The position numbers were made by a program, and so were the translations under genes. The notes beneath the pieces are model-generated. The model had not been told where the DNA came from. It ran no database searches and was given only the letters and a program-made list of their open reading frames with translations. Of a stretch of 43,299 bases of DNA, positions 1 through 7,222 are shown piece by piece (the first letter of the stretch is position 1; each line of letters begins with the position of its first letter). Source of the stretch: SFLA01 sp045533895 (GTDB lineage Bacteria; Bacillota; Clostridia; Oscillospirales; CAG-382); contig JAZSIT010000147.1 in the NCBI GenBank assembly GCA_045533895.1, forward strand, positions 1 to 43,299, read 5' to 3'.

Positions 1-98
1 TTCACATACTTTTCTTTGTACATTTCTTCTTCGTTGTTGTTCGATTTTCAATGTCCGTTCTTGCTCCCCGCTCAGTCTCCCTCGCGGACAGCTTTGCT
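1..98 (-). other. Probable leader of an rRNA operon that begins left of the window
   Basis: On the minus strand this stretch follows the promoter at 99-127 and contains no open frame with an SD. It contains the short block ACATTGAAAATCGAACAAC, which resembles the TTGAAAACTGAACA-type blocks commonly seen just before 16S or 23S genes in Firmicutes. A six-base inverted pair (52-57 with 85-90) could form a leader stem. No rRNA sequence itself is inside the window, so the identification rests on resemblance and on the strength of the promoter. It could instead lead a tRNA cluster or a protein gene. Confidence 0.45.
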
Positions 99-127
99 AT
101 TCTACCACATACTTCTCCCTTTGTCAA
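99..127 (-). promoter_or_regulatory. Consensus sigma-A promoter, reading left out of the window
   Basis: On the minus strand, TTGACA (122-127) and TAGAAT (99-104) are separated by exactly 17 bases. A perfect -35 with a 5/6 -10 at ideal spacing is what strong stable-RNA promoters look like. It lies downstream of the SASP terminator, so it serves whatever lies to the left. Confidence 0.8.
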
Positions 128-158
128 CACCTTTTTTCAAAAAAAATAAAAAAATTTT

Positions 159-186
159 ATCGCCGCTGTCCAAAGGCAGCGGCGAT
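159..186 (-). terminator. Rho-independent terminator of the SASP gene
   Basis: A 12-base GC-rich stem with a 4-base loop (arms 159-170 and 175-186) is followed on the minus strand by AAAA and then a run of T. It lies 39 bases after the SASP stop codon and separates it from the promoter at 99-127. Confidence 0.9.
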
Positions 187-224
187 ATTCAAAAAAGACT
201 GATTATATCTTAATTATTTCTCTT

Positions 225-422
225 TTAGTTACCGGACTTGATGCTGTTTTCGTAGTTTTCTACCATTTTCTTAACCATCTGGCCGCCGATGCTGCCTGCC
301 TGCTTTGCAGTAAGATCGCCGTTGTAGCCCTGCTTGAGGTTAACGCCTACTTCGCTGGCTGCTTCCATCTTAAAACGGTTGAGACCTTCCTTTGCTTCGG
401 GAACAAGATTCTTGTTGGACAT
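225..422 (-). CDS. Small acid-soluble spore protein, alpha/beta type
   Basis: A 65-residue protein that would coat and protect DNA in the dormant spore core and be degraded by the GPR protease on germination. The family signature is clear: an ASEVGV block with a nearby GYNGDLTAKQAGSIGGQMVK block, followed by a short charged tail. Length fits the 60-75 residue family. The ATG is preceded by AAAAGGAGAAATATT, a good SD at normal spacing. It is monocistronic, closed by the terminator at 159-186. Alpha/beta SASP genes are normally read by sigma G in the forespore; I could not pick out a convincing sigma-G promoter upstream. It is the first direct evidence in the window that the organism sporulates. 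Confidence 0.95.
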   Translation of the reverse strand: MSNKNLVPEAKEGLNRFKMEAASEVGVNLKQGYNGDLTAKQAGSIGGQMVKKMVENYENSIKSGN

Positions 423-525
423 AATATTTCTCCTTTTGATTTGTTTTACTTAATTTTTCTTTACACTGAGGTGTTTCCTCGTAATATATTCTTCACTTTT
501 TCTCCACAAATACACAAGGTATTTT

Positions 526-930
526 TTACCTTATATTTATAAGACGCAGTGCGTGATAAACAAGATTCTCGTAAAGCGTAAGTTCTTTCCTGTATCTTAC
601 TCCCACTTCGCCGGGAAACGCTTTTCCCACCGTGCGCGTTAAGGACAGAACTGCGCGGTCACCGTCTATGCAAGAAAACGACAATGTATCGCTTTGGCGC
701 ATTCCGCAGGTTATGACCCGATTACACCCGATTGCAAAAGGAAGGTTTATTTTACCGGGACAAATTACCGTTTCTGCTTTTCGCACACCGCGCTCAACGG
801 TGCCGTCTTCACCTATGAGAAGAATATTGTATTCATCCTTCAAAGGAAACACATCTGTTTTGAAACGGATGGTATTTAGAAACTCATTCGAAAAACCTAT
901 TGCAAGGCAATCACTCGTACTGATATCCAT
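526..930 (-). CDS. Unknown protein coupled to a degenerate deacetylase
   Basis: A 134-residue protein that I do not recognise. I chose the ATG at 928-930 because GAGGT sits about nine bases upstream on the minus strand; an in-frame extension to 1029 would run deep into the preceding gene. The start overlaps the 3' end of the deacetylase-like gene by 20 bases, so the two are probably translationally coupled. The sequence alternates beta-prone stretches with few charged clusters and has two separated Cys residues in the middle. No signal peptide or membrane segment is visible. It may act with its neighbour, or be a second domain of an ancestral single protein. The stop codon sits in a small AT-rich inverted repeat (516-532) that lacks a T tract. 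Confidence 0.7.
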   Translation of the reverse strand: MDISTSDCLAIGFSNEFLNTIRFKTDVFPLKDEYNILLIGEDGTVERGVRKAETVICPGKINLPFAIGCNRVITCGMRQSDTLSFSCIDGDRAVLSLTRTVGKAFPGEVGVRYRKELTLYENLVYHALRLINIR

Positions 931-1636
931 TTGCGTTGACCTCGCTTCCCGATGGATATAACATATCCGGTAACGAAACCGCTTCCAGTGAATTTGCCAC
1001 CGCCGTTGCCACGCTCTTCGCAAGAGCATACACAGTTTCGTCCCCCTCCGGCAGTATCTCTGTTATTCCGCCTGCACGGATTTGAACCGATGTGTCCGTA
1101 ATTACGGTTTCCGCCGATATGTAATATTGCCCGTATGCGGCAAGCACGGAGGAAAGCTGACCTTCGTTTTTCCCGTCATATCTCACATATTTAGGATATG
1201 TACCCGTAAGTGACATATATTTATCGTTCATGACTGCGATATATGACATTATATCTGCCCGCGAGGCATTTGAAAAATCCGCGCTGACCAGCATGCCCGG
1301 GATGTATTTTTCGCAAATTTCCGAAGCGTAATCCTTATTAGCCACTATCCAAGCTACATCCATAAAGCAGGTGGCGTTTATTTCGTAACCATCGCAGGCT
1401 TCCAAAACCAAACGGATATCGTTTTTATTTTGTGAATCTATTATTACCGTTACGGCATATACATTTTCGTCTGTTGCCACGCCTTTGATTGCAGGAGTAC
1501 GTTCTGCAAAAACGCTTTCCGACTCGCTGCCGCCGAAGATGATACACGCCACTGTCGCAATTACCAGTATTCCCACGAAAAGCATAAAAACGCCATCGGT
1601 CTTTTTTCGAAAGCGGATATAAAAAACTTTTCCCAT
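911..1636 (-). CDS. Membrane-anchored, degenerate NodB-like polysaccharide deacetylase
   Basis: A 241-residue protein with an N-terminal membrane anchor (about residues 15-34) and an extracytoplasmic domain. The order of elements follows the NodB fold: a first strand (VTVIIDSQN) where true enzymes carry TFDDGP, a helix ending in an ATCFM strand (compare ATFF), then SRADIMSYIA and TYPKYVRYDGKN, which match the usual helix and RPPYG region. The aspartates of the TFDDGP motif and the HSxxH metal ligands are not present, so catalysis looks unlikely. It may bind peptidoglycan or glycan, or have a structural role. The start is supported by GGGAGA upstream. It is transcribed toward the SASP gene and overlaps its small partner. 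The fold assignment is by eye and moderate. Confidence 0.7.
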   Translation of the reverse strand: MGKVFYIRFRKKTDGVFMLFVGILVIATVACIIFGGSESESVFAERTPAIKGVATDENVYAVTVIIDSQNKNDIRLVLEACDGYEINATCFMDVAWIVANKDYASEICEKYIPGMLVSADFSNASRADIMSYIAVMNDKYMSLTGTYPKYVRYDGKNEGQLSSVLAAYGQYYISAETVITDTSVQIRAGGITEILPEGDETVYALAKSVATAVANSLEAVSLPDMLYPSGSEVNANGYQYE

Positions 1637-1736
1637 ATCAGTATTCTCCCTTCGCTTTAGGAATTATATGCGAAGAAAATATTAAATATTTCAAACGAAT
1701 TTACATTTTGGTATTTATTTTCTCGCTTATTTATAT

Positions 1737-1742
1737 TATAAT
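1737..1742 (+). promoter_or_regulatory. Likely -10 box for the zinc-ribbon membrane protein gene
   Basis: TATAAT lies 30 bases before the start codon. The region 17 bases upstream (1714-1719) is only a weak -35 match, so promoter strength is uncertain. Confidence 0.4.
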
Positions 1743-1772
1743 GAAACAAACTTATAAAAAGGAGTTTTGAAT

Positions 1773-2234
1773 ATGGCAAAATTTTGTACTTACTGCGGAG
1801 CCCCTCTTGAGCAGAATGCAGTTTCCTGCAAGGAATGCGGAGTAAAGGTTTTGGGTGCTCAAGCTACCACCGAAACTATAGTTGAAACGACCACTCCTGT
1901 TGCTCCCAAGCCCGACGAAAATAATTCGCCCGCGCAAACTGTTGTAAAAGCACAAACACAAACAGAACCTACCGGAAGGTACGGCGTTACAAAAACTTCA
2001 GCTTTCTTTTGGCTTACCCTTTTATTTTCTCTTCCCGTTGTCGGTTTTATTTGCAGTATTGTATTCAACTTTACTGCCAAAAAATTAAGCACAAGACATT
2101 TTTCTCGTGCCATTATGCTTTGGTACATAGTCGGAATAGTTGCTTCCATTCTTTCTGTGATTTTACTTTTTGTATTAGGCGCAGTGCTCGGCTTCGGAAT
2201 CATGGATCTTATTGACGAGATTATGTATTATTAA
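1773..2234 (+). CDS. Zinc-ribbon, two-pass membrane protein
   Basis: A 153-residue protein with an N-terminal zinc ribbon (C5-x2-C8 and C19-x2-C22), a Thr/Pro/Gln-rich linker (about 28-68) and two membrane helices (about 77-100 and 113-141). Zinc ribbon plus linker plus transmembrane segment is a common architecture among small uncharacterised clostridial membrane proteins; none tells a function. I chose the ATG at 1773 because AAAAAGGAG ends eight bases before it; the upstream in-frame TTG at 1767 overlaps the SD spacing. It is monocistronic, with its own -10 box and a bidirectional terminator at 2263-2287. Confidence 0.8.
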   Translation: MAKFCTYCGAPLEQNAVSCKECGVKVLGAQATTETIVETTTPVAPKPDENNSPAQTVVKAQTQTEPTGRYGVTKTSAFFWLTLLFSLPVVGFICSIVFNFTAKKLSTRHFSRAIMLWYIVGIVASILSVILLFVLGAVLGFGIMDLIDEIMYY

Positions 2235-2262
2235 TAGGCGTTATTAACAAAAACATTAAAAA

Positions 2263-2287
2263 ACGGACAGTTTTAACAACTGCCCGT
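2263..2287. terminator. Bidirectional terminator between the zinc-ribbon gene and groEL
   Basis: A 10-base stem with one A/C mismatch and a 5-base loop is flanked by A runs on the left and T runs on the right. It can therefore stop both the rightward transcript ending at 2234 and the leftward groESL transcript ending at 2306. Confidence 0.85.
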
Positions 2288-2305
2288 TTTTTGTTCGCAT
2301 AAATA

Positions 2306-3943
2306 TTAATACATTCCGCCGCCCATGCCGCCTGCCATTGCTGCGTTTGCAGCTGCTTCTGCGGCGGGGTCTTTTTTATCGGTTACGAGAGCTTCGGTAG
2401 TGAGAACCATAGAAGCTACGGAAGCCGCATTCTGAAGTGCACTTCTGGTAACCTTGGTGGGGTCTACGATACCGTTTGCAACCATATCGCAGTATACCTC
2501 GTTATAAGCGTCGAAGCCAACACCGGGCTTTTCGCTCTTAACACGTTCAACAACAACGCTTCCTTCGAAGCCTGCGTTTGCCGCGATCTGGCGAACAGGC
2601 TCTTCAAGTGCGCGGAGAACGATGCGTGCGCCGGTCTTCTCATCGCCCTCGGATTCGTCAACCAATTTCTGTACTGCGGGGATACAATCGATAAGCGCAA
2701 CGCCGCCGCCGGGAACGATACCCTCTTCAACAGCCGCCTTGGTAGCGTTAAGCGCGTCCTCAATACGGAGCTTCATTTCCTTCATTTCGGTTTCGGTTGC
2801 GGCACCAACCTTGATAACTGCAACGCCGCCGGAAAGCTTTGCGAGACGCTCGTGAAGCTTTTCTTTATCAAACTCGCTGGTAGAAACCTCGATAGCAGCC
2901 TTAATCTGACCGATACGGGACTTAATAGCGCTTACATCACCTGCGCCGCCAACGATAATGGTGTTTTCTTTGCTGATCTTAACCTGTCTTGCACGGCCAA
3001 GCATGTGAACGCCTGCTTCCTTAAGCTCGTAGCCAAGCTCGGAAGAGATAACCTCACCGCCGGTGAGAATTGCGATATCCTTGAGCATATCCTTACGTCT
3101 GTCGCCAAAGCCGGGAGCTTTAACTGCAACGCAGGTAAATGTGCCACGGAGCTTGTTAACTATAAGGGTGGAAAGTGCTTCGCCCTCTACGTCCTCTGCA
3201 ACGATAACAAGTTTTTTGCCTGCCTGAACTATCTGCTCAAGAAGAGGAAGGATTTCCTGAACGTTGGAAATCTTTTTATCGGTAATAAGAATAAGTGCGT
3301 CGTCGATAACAGCTTCCATCTTATCGGTATCGGTAACCATATAAGGAGTGATATAGCCGCGGTCAAACTGCATAGCTTCAACTACTTCGCAGTAGGTCTC
3401 TGCAGTCTTGGATTCCTCAACGGTGATAACGCCGTCTGCGGTAACCTTTTCCATAGCGTCTGCAATAAGTCTGCCGATATGCTCATCGCCTGCAGAGATA
3501 GTGCCGACACGTGCGATGTCGTCGGTACCGTTAACTGCCTTTGCGGAAGCCTCAAGAGAAGCAACTGCGGCGTCAACTGCCTTTGCGATACCCTTTCTTA
3601 CAACCATGGGGTTTGCGCCTGCAGCGATATTCTTCATACCTTCGCGTACGAAAGCCTGTGCAAGCAGAGTTGCGGTGGTAGTGCCGTCGCCTGCCGCATC
3701 GTTAGTCTTGGTAGCAACCTCTCTGACAAGAGATGCGCCCATATTCTCAAAAGAGTTTTCGAGCTGGATTTCTTTTGCGATGGTAACACCGTCGTTAGTG
3801 ATAAGGGGAGAACCGTACTTTTTATCAAGCACTACGTTTCTGCCCTTGGGGCCGAGAGTTATTTTAACAGTATCCGCAAGAATATCTATACCGCGAAGCA
3901 GGGCTTCTCTTGCTTCGATACCGTGAAGAAGTTCCTTTGCCAT
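2306..3943 (-). CDS. groEL: Chaperonin GroEL (Hsp60)
   Basis: A 545-residue chaperonin subunit that forms double seven-membered rings and folds proteins with GroES in an ATP-dependent cycle. The sequence is full length: LGPKGRNVVLD near residue 30-40, the ATP-binding GDGTTTAT at about 85-92, PGFGDRRK in the apical domain, VPGGGVAL near 410 and the flexible Gly/Met-rich tail ending GGMGGGMY. I placed the start at the ATG at 3941-3943 because it gives the conserved MAKE N-terminus and has AAGGAGG at ideal spacing; an upstream extension would use codons inside the SD region. It lies 13 bases after groES and is closed by the terminator at 2263-2287. No CIRCE operator precedes the operon. Confidence 0.99.
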   Translation of the reverse strand: MAKELLHGIEAREALLRGIDILADTVKITLGPKGRNVVLDKKYGSPLITNDGVTIAKEIQLENSFENMGASLVREVATKTNDAAGDGTTTATLLAQAFVREGMKNIAAGANPMVVRKGIAKAVDAAVASLEASAKAVNGTDDIARVGTISAGDEHIGRLIADAMEKVTADGVITVEESKTAETYCEVVEAMQFDRGYITPYMVTDTDKMEAVIDDALILITDKKISNVQEILPLLEQIVQAGKKLVIVAEDVEGEALSTLIVNKLRGTFTCVAVKAPGFGDRRKDMLKDIAILTGGEVISSELGYELKEAGVHMLGRARQVKISKENTIIVGGAGDVSAIKSRIGQIKAAIEVSTSEFDKEKLHERLAKLSGGVAVIKVGAATETEMKEMKLRIEDALNATKAAVEEGIVPGGGVALIDCIPAVQKLVDESEGDEKTGARIVLRALEEPVRQIAANAGFEGSVVVERVKSEKPGVGFDAYNEVYCDMVANGIVDPTKVTRSALQNAASVASMVLTTEALVTDKKDPAAEAAANAAMAGGMGGGMY

Positions 3944-3956
3944 AATGTGTTCCTCC

Positions 3957-4244
3957 TTACTCGACAACAGCGAGGATATCGCCCTGTCTTACTACTATAT
4001 ATTCCTCACCCTCAAACTTTATTTCGGTGCCGGAATACTTGCTGGTTATAACCTTATCGCCTACAGAAACCTCCATAGGGATGAGAGCGCCGTTATCGTC
4101 ACGAGCGCCGGGGCCTACTTCTATAACCTCCGCGATAGAAGGCTTTTCTTTAGCGGCGCCGGTAAGAATGATACCGCTTTTGGTAGTCTCTTCCGCTTCG
4201 CACATTTTGATAACAACTCTGTCGGATAAAGGCTTAAGCTTCAT
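3957..4244 (-). CDS. groES: Co-chaperonin GroES (Hsp10)
   Basis: A 95-residue co-chaperonin that caps the GroEL cavity as a heptamer. It begins MKLKPLSDRVVIK, carries the mobile loop region (EETTKSGIILTGAAKEKPS) with the hydrophobic IIL triad that contacts GroEL, and ends DILAVVE, all family-typical. Length is standard. The start ATG follows TCAGGAGGAAATATA, a strong SD. It is the first gene of groES-groEL and is driven by the promoter at 4286-4314, whose -35 lies in the upstream methyltransferase gene. Confidence 0.99.
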   Translation of the reverse strand: MKLKPLSDRVVIKMCEAEETTKSGIILTGAAKEKPSIAEVIEVGPGARDDNGALIPMEVSVGDKVITSKYSGTEIKFEGEEYIVVRQGDILAVVE

Positions 4245-4285
4245 TATATTTCCTCCTGAACATTAAGTAAAATTTTCCAAAACGT

Positions 4286-4314
4286 ATATTATCACTTGCC
4301 CTTCGGTTTGTCAA
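4286..4314 (-). promoter_or_regulatory. groESL promoter, -35 inside the upstream gene
   Basis: On the minus strand, TTGACA (4309-4314) and TAATAT (4286-4291) are 17 bases apart; GATAAT (4288-4293) with 15 bases is an alternative. The -35 encodes the Leu-Asp near the C-terminus of the methyltransferase, and that gene's stop codon (4292-4294) abuts the -10. No TTAGCACTC / GAGTGCTAA pair (CIRCE, HrcA operator) is present between here and the groES start. Confidence 0.75.
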
Positions 4315-5431
4315 GGGTTTTGCGAAAAAACTGAAAAAGTTCACATTTTATCATACCATTGTACATTTTTCGTGCTTTATCTGCCCGACGGCCGAAGTGC
4401 TTTTGGAAATCCGTATCCGAGCTGATGATATACAACTGCCAATTGGGAACGGAATGTCCGAAAGCATTACCCATATCGCGGTAAAGCTTATACGCGCTTT
4501 CCTTATCCATCAGACGTTCGCCATAAGGAGGGTTGCAGACAATGGTTCCGCGAGCCTCGGGGATGGGAGACTCAAACCTACGCGCATCCTTCCTCTCAAA
4601 CACTATATGCTCGCACCCGGCACGGTGTGCATTGTTACGGGCAATATTCAGCGCCTCGTCATCAATATCAAATCCGAAAACCTTTCGCACGGGAGTGCGT
4701 TCCTTGCTTCTTGCCGCTTCCCTCGCCTCGCTCCACATTCCGGCAGGAAAAGCAGGAAAGCTTTCCGCCGCAAAGGAACGGTTAATACCCGGGGCTACGT
4801 TCATATCCATAAGTGCCGCTTCTATAGGAATTGTTCCGGAGCCGCAGCAAGGGTCCACCAAGATGACCTCGTCTCTGGGACGGGACAGTGCTACCATTGC
4901 GGCGGCAAGAGTCTCACGAATGGGAGCGAGATTTGCCTCGGTACGGTATCCGCGTTTATGGAGTCCCTCACCTGAGGTGTCTATCATTAAAGTTGCCTTA
5001 TCGTTAAGAATAAAAAACTCTATTTTATAAGTAACGCCGATTTCGGGAAACACTTTTCTTCCGTAAACGCCTTCAAGACGGGTGACTACCGATTTTTTAA
5101 TTATCTTCTGGCAATCTGGTATGGAGAACAGCTTGCTCTTTATACTGTGGCCCTTTACGGGGAAAGCATCGTATTCGCCGATATATTCCTCCCACGGAAT
5201 ACTTTTTACACCCTGAAAAAGCTGCTCAAAGGTATTGGCGGGAAATGACCCCATGTTTATATACAATCTTTCCGCGAAGCGGAAATTGATATTGCAAACG
5301 GCAACTGCAGACGGCGGTGCCTCAAAGGTGACTCTGCCGTCAATAGTCTCAACACGTTTATAGCCCAGGGAATCTATCTCCTCCCCTACCAGCTTTTCAA
5401 GTCCGAAAAGGCAAGTTGCAGTTAAAAGCAT
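4292..5431 (-). CDS. THUMP-domain class I RNA N2-guanine methyltransferase (RlmL/RlmK-like)
   Basis: A 379-residue SAM-dependent RNA methyltransferase, expected to modify a guanine in 23S rRNA or tRNA. The N-terminal half (about 1-160) is the ferredoxin-like plus THUMP RNA-binding region; the C-terminal half has the SAM-binding motif LVDPCCGSGT (191-200), the acidic strand end GFDID (253-257) and the catalytic NPPYGERL (300-307) typical of N2-guanine methyltransferases. This is the YpsC/RlmL-N-like single-domain form, not the long gamma-proteobacterial RlmL-RlmK fusion. I chose the ATG at 5431 because TTGGAG sits nine bases upstream; the longer frame would start on the TTG that belongs to this SD. 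Its 3' end contains the groESL promoter. Confidence 0.9.
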   Translation of the reverse strand: MLLTATCLFGLEKLVGEEIDSLGYKRVETIDGRVTFEAPPSAVAVCNINFRFAERLYINMGSFPANTFEQLFQGVKSIPWEEYIGEYDAFPVKGHSIKSKLFSIPDCQKIIKKSVVTRLEGVYGRKVFPEIGVTYKIEFFILNDKATLMIDTSGEGLHKRGYRTEANLAPIRETLAAAMVALSRPRDEVILVDPCCGSGTIPIEAALMDMNVAPGINRSFAAESFPAFPAGMWSEAREAARSKERTPVRKVFGFDIDDEALNIARNNAHRAGCEHIVFERKDARRFESPIPEARGTIVCNPPYGERLMDKESAYKLYRDMGNAFGHSVPNWQLYIISSDTDFQKHFGRRADKARKMYNGMIKCELFQFFRKTLDKPKGK

Positions 5432-5465
5432 AAAACAAAACTCCAAAAATATTTTTACACATTAA

Positions 5466-5493
5466 GGCTCCTGTACCGAAAGGCACAGGAGCC
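5466..5493 (-). terminator. Hairpin after hpf, probable weak terminator
   Basis: A nine-base perfect stem (GGCTCCTGT / ACAGGAGCC) with a 10-base loop lies 24 bases after the hpf stop and 30 bases before the SD of the methyltransferase. On the minus strand it is followed by TTAATGTG and only later by AAAAATATTTTT, so it lacks an immediate U tract. It may attenuate rather than stop readthrough. Confidence 0.55.
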
Positions 5494-5517
5494 GATATAT
5501 TTCATTTGACGGAAATA

Positions 5518-6042
5518 CTACTCGATAGGCTCAATAACGCCGTAATCGTTTTCCTTGCGCTTATAGACTACGTTAAGCACACCGCTTTCTGCATTTCTGA
5601 ACAGATAAAACTCATGAGAGAGCAGGTTCATCTGAAGGATAGCTTCTTCAACTGTCATAGGAACTATCTCGAACTTCTTAACCTTGGTTACGCTAATCTC
5701 GTCCTCTGTATCGGCAGAAACATCTATATCCGCAAATGTCTCTTTAGGAAGATGTATTTTCTTTTCAAGACGGGTGCGGTTTTTGCGTATCTGGCGCTCG
5801 ATTATATCTACCGCTTTTATCAAAGCGGATTCATACTCATTATCAGCAACCTCTGCGCGGAAGATGGTGCCGCTTTTCTGGATGGTGAGTTCTACGCGCT
5901 CCTCACCGCGCCTGCCGAAGAGTGAGACTGTCGCCTCCGTGTCCGTAGGAAAGAACTTGTCGAGCTTGGCGAGCTTTTTATTTATATACTCGCGGGTTCT
6001 GTCATCGACAGTAAACTTCTTGGCATTGATCTTAACTTTCAT
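5518..6042 (-). CDS. hpf: Ribosome hibernation promoting factor, long form
   Basis: A 174-residue cytoplasmic protein that binds the 30S decoding region and dimerises 70S ribosomes into inactive 100S particles in stationary phase. The N-terminal 95 residues are the HPF/RaiA beta-alpha-beta-beta-beta-alpha domain (TREYINKKLAKLDKF is the conserved helix). The C-terminal domain, about 120-174, carries the dimerisation signature ILQMNLLSHEFYLFRN followed by VVYKRKENDYGVIEP. Presence of both halves marks the long Firmicute form. The ATG at 6040-6042 follows AAGGAG at nine bases; a TTG two codons upstream is a less likely start. It has its own strong promoter at 6086-6114. Confidence 0.97.
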   Translation of the reverse strand: MKVKINAKKFTVDDRTREYINKKLAKLDKFFPTDTEATVSLFGRRGEERVELTIQKSGTIFRAEVADNEYESALIKAVDIIERQIRKNRTRLEKKIHLPKETFADIDVSADTEDEISVTKVKKFEIVPMTVEEAILQMNLLSHEFYLFRNAESGVLNVVYKRKENDYGVIEPIE

Positions 6043-6085
6043 TGTCAAATGCTCCTTTCAAGTATTTACTTTTCCTTACAGCCAT

Positions 6086-6114
6086 ATTATACCATACGTT
6101 GTCTGTTTTGTCAA
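6086..6114 (-). promoter_or_regulatory. Perfect consensus promoter of hpf
   Basis: TTGACA (6109-6114) and TATAAT (6086-6091) on the minus strand, exactly 17 bases apart: 12 of 12 consensus positions. The implied 5' untranslated region is about 35-40 bases. Confidence 0.92.
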
Positions 6115-6174
6115 GAAATTACCTATATATAGTGGTAATAAATGTGCAAAAAATACACAAAACAACAATATTCA

Positions 6175-6753
6175 CTATAATGAATTCCAAAACTCCATAA
6201 AAGCCTTTATATCGTCAAGCACTTTTTGGTCAAGGGTACTGACATCCACCTTTTCTGCATGAGGCGGGAAAATATGATCATGATCTGCAAACTCGTTTTC
6301 ATAAACATGTCCTTTTACGGTAGAAGAGTCCAGCGGAACGATACAATAATCCTCACACACGGTATCGTAATCGTAAAGCACCACGCCCATGCGTGTGCGA
6401 CCTCTTATGTCGGAATATGAAATTACCTCTCCTTTGCTTGCGAAAACGGGGTATTTTACATCCAGATGGTTGATGCAGATCTCTCCGTTAAGGCATCTGC
6501 TCTCACAACCCGGCTCACGTTCAAAGGCATCTTTTTGCTGTTTTTCAATACCAAGACGGCGGATATATTCGGAAAAGGAAACGTCTTTTACAAAAGCAGA
6601 AAACTCCTCGAGCATTACGCCCTCGTCATAGATCGTGGGGGCAAAGTCTATTATTATCCGTGCAAGTTCCTGATCCGAAAAGGCATAGCCGCTTCTCTGT
6701 ATCTCTTTCTTAAGGCTTTCTGACGGTATTAACGATATTATTTTATCCTTCAT
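6175..6753 (-). CDS. Unknown 192-residue cytoplasmic protein
   Basis: I do not recognise this protein. It starts with an ATG preceded by GAGGTGG and has no signal peptide or membrane helix. The N-terminal ~85 residues look helical and charged. A middle Cys-containing segment (around 83-93, three Cys) precedes a beta-rich part with GRTRMGVVLYDYDTVCEDY, reminiscent of a small SH3-like or barrel fold, and the C-terminus is helical. It lies between the yabR terminator (6784-6804) and the hpf promoter and has no clear promoter of its own, so it may depend on readthrough. Codon use resembles that of its neighbours, so nothing suggests transfer. Confidence 0.8.
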   Translation of the reverse strand: MKDKIISLIPSESLKKEIQRSGYAFSDQELARIIIDFAPTIYDEGVMLEEFSAFVKDVSFSEYIRRLGIEKQQKDAFEREPGCESRCLNGEICINHLDVKYPVFASKGEVISYSDIRGRTRMGVVLYDYDTVCEDYCIVPLDSSTVKGHVYENEFADHDHIFPPHAEKVDVSTLDQKVLDDIKAFMEFWNSL

Positions 6754-6783
6754 TTTACCACCTCTATATCAACCAAACAAAAA

Positions 6784-6804
6784 ATCCCGCAAATATTGCG
6801 GGAT
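6784..6804 (-). terminator. Terminator of the HU-yabR cluster
   Basis: A seven-base GC-rich stem (ATCCCGC / GCGGGAT) with a 7-base loop is followed on the minus strand by TTTTTTG. It lies 8 bases after the yabR stop codon. Confidence 0.9.
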
Positions 6805-6811
6805 AAAGTGT

Positions 6812-7210
6812 TTATCTTCTGCCACGTTTGCCGGTACCGCGCTTGGACTCAAACCCGCGTTTGATATCGGCTTGTTTATCATTACTTACGGCCTTGAACC
6901 GTTTCATCATATTCTCGAAATCGGTATCAGCAGGAGTGTCACCCTCGTCAAACATGGGAGGAGGTGCGGTGCGCGCTCTTAAAGCTAAGCACTTTTTGAT
7001 AGACAATCCTATCTTGCCGTTCTCATCGATACTTACAACCATTGCCTCCACCTCGTCGCCGATGTGAAGATGGTCGTTGATATCCTTAACAAAGCCATCG
7101 GTTATCTCGGAAATATGTACCATACCGCTTTTGCCTCCCTCAACGGACACAAAAGCGCCGAATTTTGTTATTCCGGTAACTTTACCTTTTACAATTTCAT
7201 CAATAACCAC
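6812..7210 (-). CDS. yabR: S1-domain RNA-binding protein (YabR / GSP13-like)
   Basis: A 132-residue protein with one S1 RNA-binding domain (about residues 5-75: GKVTGITKFGAFVSVEGGKSG, then GMVHISE, then an IGLSIKK end) and a basic, probably disordered C-terminus ending KRGTGKRGRR. YabR-type proteins bind RNA or the ribosome; the exact role is not settled. The start is GTG at 7208-7210 with AGAGGAC upstream, 12 bases after divIC. The gene ends the yabO-yabP-yabQ-divIC-yabR order known from Bacillus subtilis, which supports the name. The hairpin at 6784-6804 terminates the unit. Confidence 0.9.
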   Translation of the reverse strand: MVIDEIVKGKVTGITKFGAFVSVEGGKSGMVHISEITDGFVKDINDHLHIGDEVEAMVVSIDENGKIGLSIKKCLALRARTAPPPMFDEGDTPADTDFENMMKRFKAVSNDKQADIKRGFESKRGTGKRGRR

Positions 7211-7222
7211 TGTTTTGTCCTC

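Noticed and set aside
516..532. AAGGTA / TACCTT inverted repeat as a terminator for the 134-residue gene
   Set aside because: The stem is six bases and AT-rich, overlaps the stop codon, and has no T run on the minus strand.
2852..4051. A 399-codon open frame on the plus strand opposite groEL/groES
   Set aside because: It is antisense to two unmistakable genes, has no SD, and its Cys- and Asn-rich translation is typical of a mirror frame of a strongly codon-biased gene.
4245..4285. A CIRCE operator before groES
   Set aside because: I looked for the nine-base arms with a nine-base spacer and found neither arm.
5466..5493. The hairpin before the methyltransferase as a riboswitch
   Set aside because: It is a single plain stem-loop with no conserved aptamer structure; a terminator or attenuator for hpf is simpler.
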